From assembly GCF_900103215.1 (NCBI RefSeq), contig NZ_FNGV01000007.1, forward strand, positions 1-64,000: a stretch of DNA of 64,000 nucleotides. The letters are read 5' to 3'. This document shows positions 62,990 through 64,000 of the stretch, in pieces (positions within the stretch are counted from its first letter, which is position 1; the number at the start of each line of letters is the position of its first letter). Made by a program: the position numbers and the translations under genes. Source of the stretch: Kriegella aquimaris (GTDB lineage: Bacteria; Bacteroidota; Bacteroidia; Flavobacteriales; Flavobacteriaceae). The notes beneath the pieces are model-generated. The model did not search any database and was not told where the DNA came from. It saw only the letters and a list, made by a program, of their open reading frames with translations.

Positions 62990-63183
62990 CATCAAAAAAC
63001 ATTATTTTAACAATTGTCGGCGTCGTAATCGGGGCAATTGCAGGTTATCTATACTATATTGAAATAGGTTGTGTGAGCGGTACTTGCGCCATAACTTCAA
63101 AACCTTTGAATAGTACTCTGTATGGTGGGGTAATGGGCGGATTGCTCTTCAATACTTTCAGTGAAAAATCTCCGAAAAAATAG
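62986..63183 (+). CDS. DUF6132-type small membrane protein
   Basis: 65 aa. The start at 62986 is preferred over the track of in-frame codons upstream because it overlaps the stop of the 44-aa gene. Two membrane helices, one at about 5-25 and one at about 45-58, flank the conserved YYIEIGCVSGTCAITSKP segment whose two Cys form the family hallmark. The function of the family is unknown; its usual contexts are sulfur and redox genes. It converges with a Usp gene. Confidence 0.75.
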   Translation: MTSKNIILTIVGVVIGAIAGYLYYIEIGCVSGTCAITSKPLNSTLYGGVMGGLLFNTFSEKSPKK

Positions 63184-63188
63184 CTCCC

Positions 63189-64000
63189 TTAAATTTTAAA
63201 TGTGAGTACCGGTAAACTGGAATGGTTGGCAACATCCATGCCTACGCTTCCTTTTAAAAAGTGGGCCAAGCCAATACGCCCGTGAGTTGCAATTGCTATG
63301 GCGTCAGCTTTGATTTCTTTGGCATATGCGTAAATACCCTTTTCTACCGAATAATCGGAAATTTGCATTATTTGTAAATTTTCGGGTAAATCGCCATGAT
63401 GGGCTACTCTAAGAAAATTATCGATTTTTGATTTGGTTTGGGAAGTGGTTGTAAAGTTGATTCCAGGTTGGTTTACATAAATCATGTGTACATCAAGTTC
63501 CATTGCTTTGAACAACTTTACCGCACGTTGGTAGGCGGCTATATTCTCTATTCGAAAATCAAACCCAAAGACAATTTTTTCTATTTTAAAGGTCTTGGTT
63601 CTTTTCTTGATTACCAGAACGGGTACTTCAGAAGATCTAACTACTTTTTCGGTATGCGATCCCACTAAAATTTCACCAAGTCCGTCAGTGCCTTCTGAAC
63701 CCATCACAATCAAATCAACATCCTGCTCTTTGGCTACATTATTGATTTCACTGAAAATCTTATAATTCTGAACAATTCGGGTAATTTTGATTTCTTTTAG
63801 CCACGGTCTGTTCAAGAACATATCGAACCTTTTTTTTGCCAATATCATGTAGTGCTCCATTTCCAAAAATTCTTGAGTTTCATTTTTGGTCACCTCTGTC
63901 TCTGACAAACCGAGCATATGTAACACCGCAATTTCGGCATTGTATTTTTTTGCCAGGGTCGCAGCGACTTCCAGAGCAAGTTCAGCATACTCCGAAAAAT
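63189..64000 (-). CDS. Universal stress protein, two Usp domains, 5' end outside the window
   Basis: The open frame continues past 64000; the in-window start at 63926 (GTG) is not real, since the codons upstream read FSEYAELALEVAATLAKKYNAE, a typical Usp N-terminus. ATP motif in domain 1: GSEGTDGLGEILVGS. In domain 2 the motif is nearly complete (ATHGRIGLAHFLKGS), unlike the other Usp proteins of this window, so both halves may bind nucleotide. Its promoter is not in view. Confidence 0.88.
   Translation of the reverse strand, partial: FSEYAELALEVAATLAKKYNAEIAVLHMLGLSETEVTKNETQEFLEMEHYMILAKKRFDMFLNRPWLKEIKITRIVQNYKIFSEINNVAKEQDVDLIVMGSEGTDGLGEILVGSHTEKVVRSSEVPVLVIKKRTKTFKIEKIVFGFDFRIENIAAYQRAVKLFKAMELDVHMIYVNQPGINFTTTSQTKSKIDNFLRVAHHGDLPENLQIMQISDYSVEKGIYAYAKEIKADAIAIATHGRIGLAHFLKGSVGMDVANHSSLPVLTFKI

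Noticed and set aside
1-64000. CRISPR array, insertion sequence, tRNA, rRNA or prophage genes
   Set aside because: No regular direct repeats, transposase or integrase proteins, or tRNA-like cloverleaf with CCA end were found on reading both strands.

Overview
The window comes from a marine flavobacterium (Bacteroidota; Zobellia, Maribacter and Arenibacter are the sort of genus suggested). The clues are low-GC DNA, promoters with the Bacteroidota -7 element TAnnTTTG, lipoproteins with a Cys lipobox, algal polysaccharide enzymes (PL6, PL17, a P450 demethylation cassette) and a Nudix-type AraR. No SusC/SusD pair, tRNA, rRNA, IS element or CRISPR array is visible. The genus is inference.

Left part (1-29 kb), sugar catabolism. 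(a) 0.1-8.3 kb, alginate/uronate locus: a FadR-type GntR regulator; a leftward operon of PL6 alginate lyase, PL17 oligoalginate lyase and KdgF, followed by a truncated SDR reductase; and a rightward pair of a Tat-signal sugar isomerase-like protein and an RraA-like protein. Tandem TTGGTnnACCAA operators with the same 13-bp pitch lie at the divergent promoter and in front of the regulator gene. (b) 8.4-11.5 kb: PAS-rich histidine kinase and a receiver-only protein. (c) 11.8-18.3 kb: P450, ferredoxin, ferredoxin reductase, zinc alcohol dehydrogenase and esterase, with a divergent AraC regulator. This matches the gene set known for oxidative demethylation of 6-O-methyl-D-galactose from porphyran. 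(d) 18.5-24 kb, pectin genes: bicupin, GH28, GH105, CE12 and a LacI regulator, with a LacI-type palindrome on the GH28 start codon. (e) 24-29 kb: Nudix AraR divergent from araB-araD-araA.

Right part (29-64 kb), energy, stress and redox island. It holds six two-domain universal stress proteins (one cut by the window edge), Hsp20, thioredoxin, a P2-type cation ATPase, UPRT, Pta-AckA, ATP-PEPCK, a plant-like PFK, a ROK kinase, a PPOX flavoprotein, patatin, SulP and dicarboxylate transporters, a LytTR regulator, a PAS kinase with a receiver-CRP fusion regulator, three paralogues of an unrecognised ~145-aa helical family, and at the end an HMA-cytochrome c pair with tiny membrane proteins. A metabolically unrelated pocket at 36-39.4 kb holds exonuclease III, a secreted beta-propeller protein and a VOC/HxlR pair.

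Main discovery: eleven copies of one 12-bp palindrome, TGAY-N4-RTCA, lie in intergenic regions of this island. In front of nearly every one, a TAnnTTTG-like element ends 36.5 bp from the palindrome centre. This defines a local Crp/Fnr-type class II regulon covering the Usp genes, Hsp20, PPOX, ATPase, LytTR, ROK, probably thioredoxin and DUF6134, and one member of the new helical family. The receiver-CRP protein at 30.1-31.1 kb is the obvious candidate activator. The gene content recalls the mycobacterial DosR dormancy regulon, although the regulator family differs.
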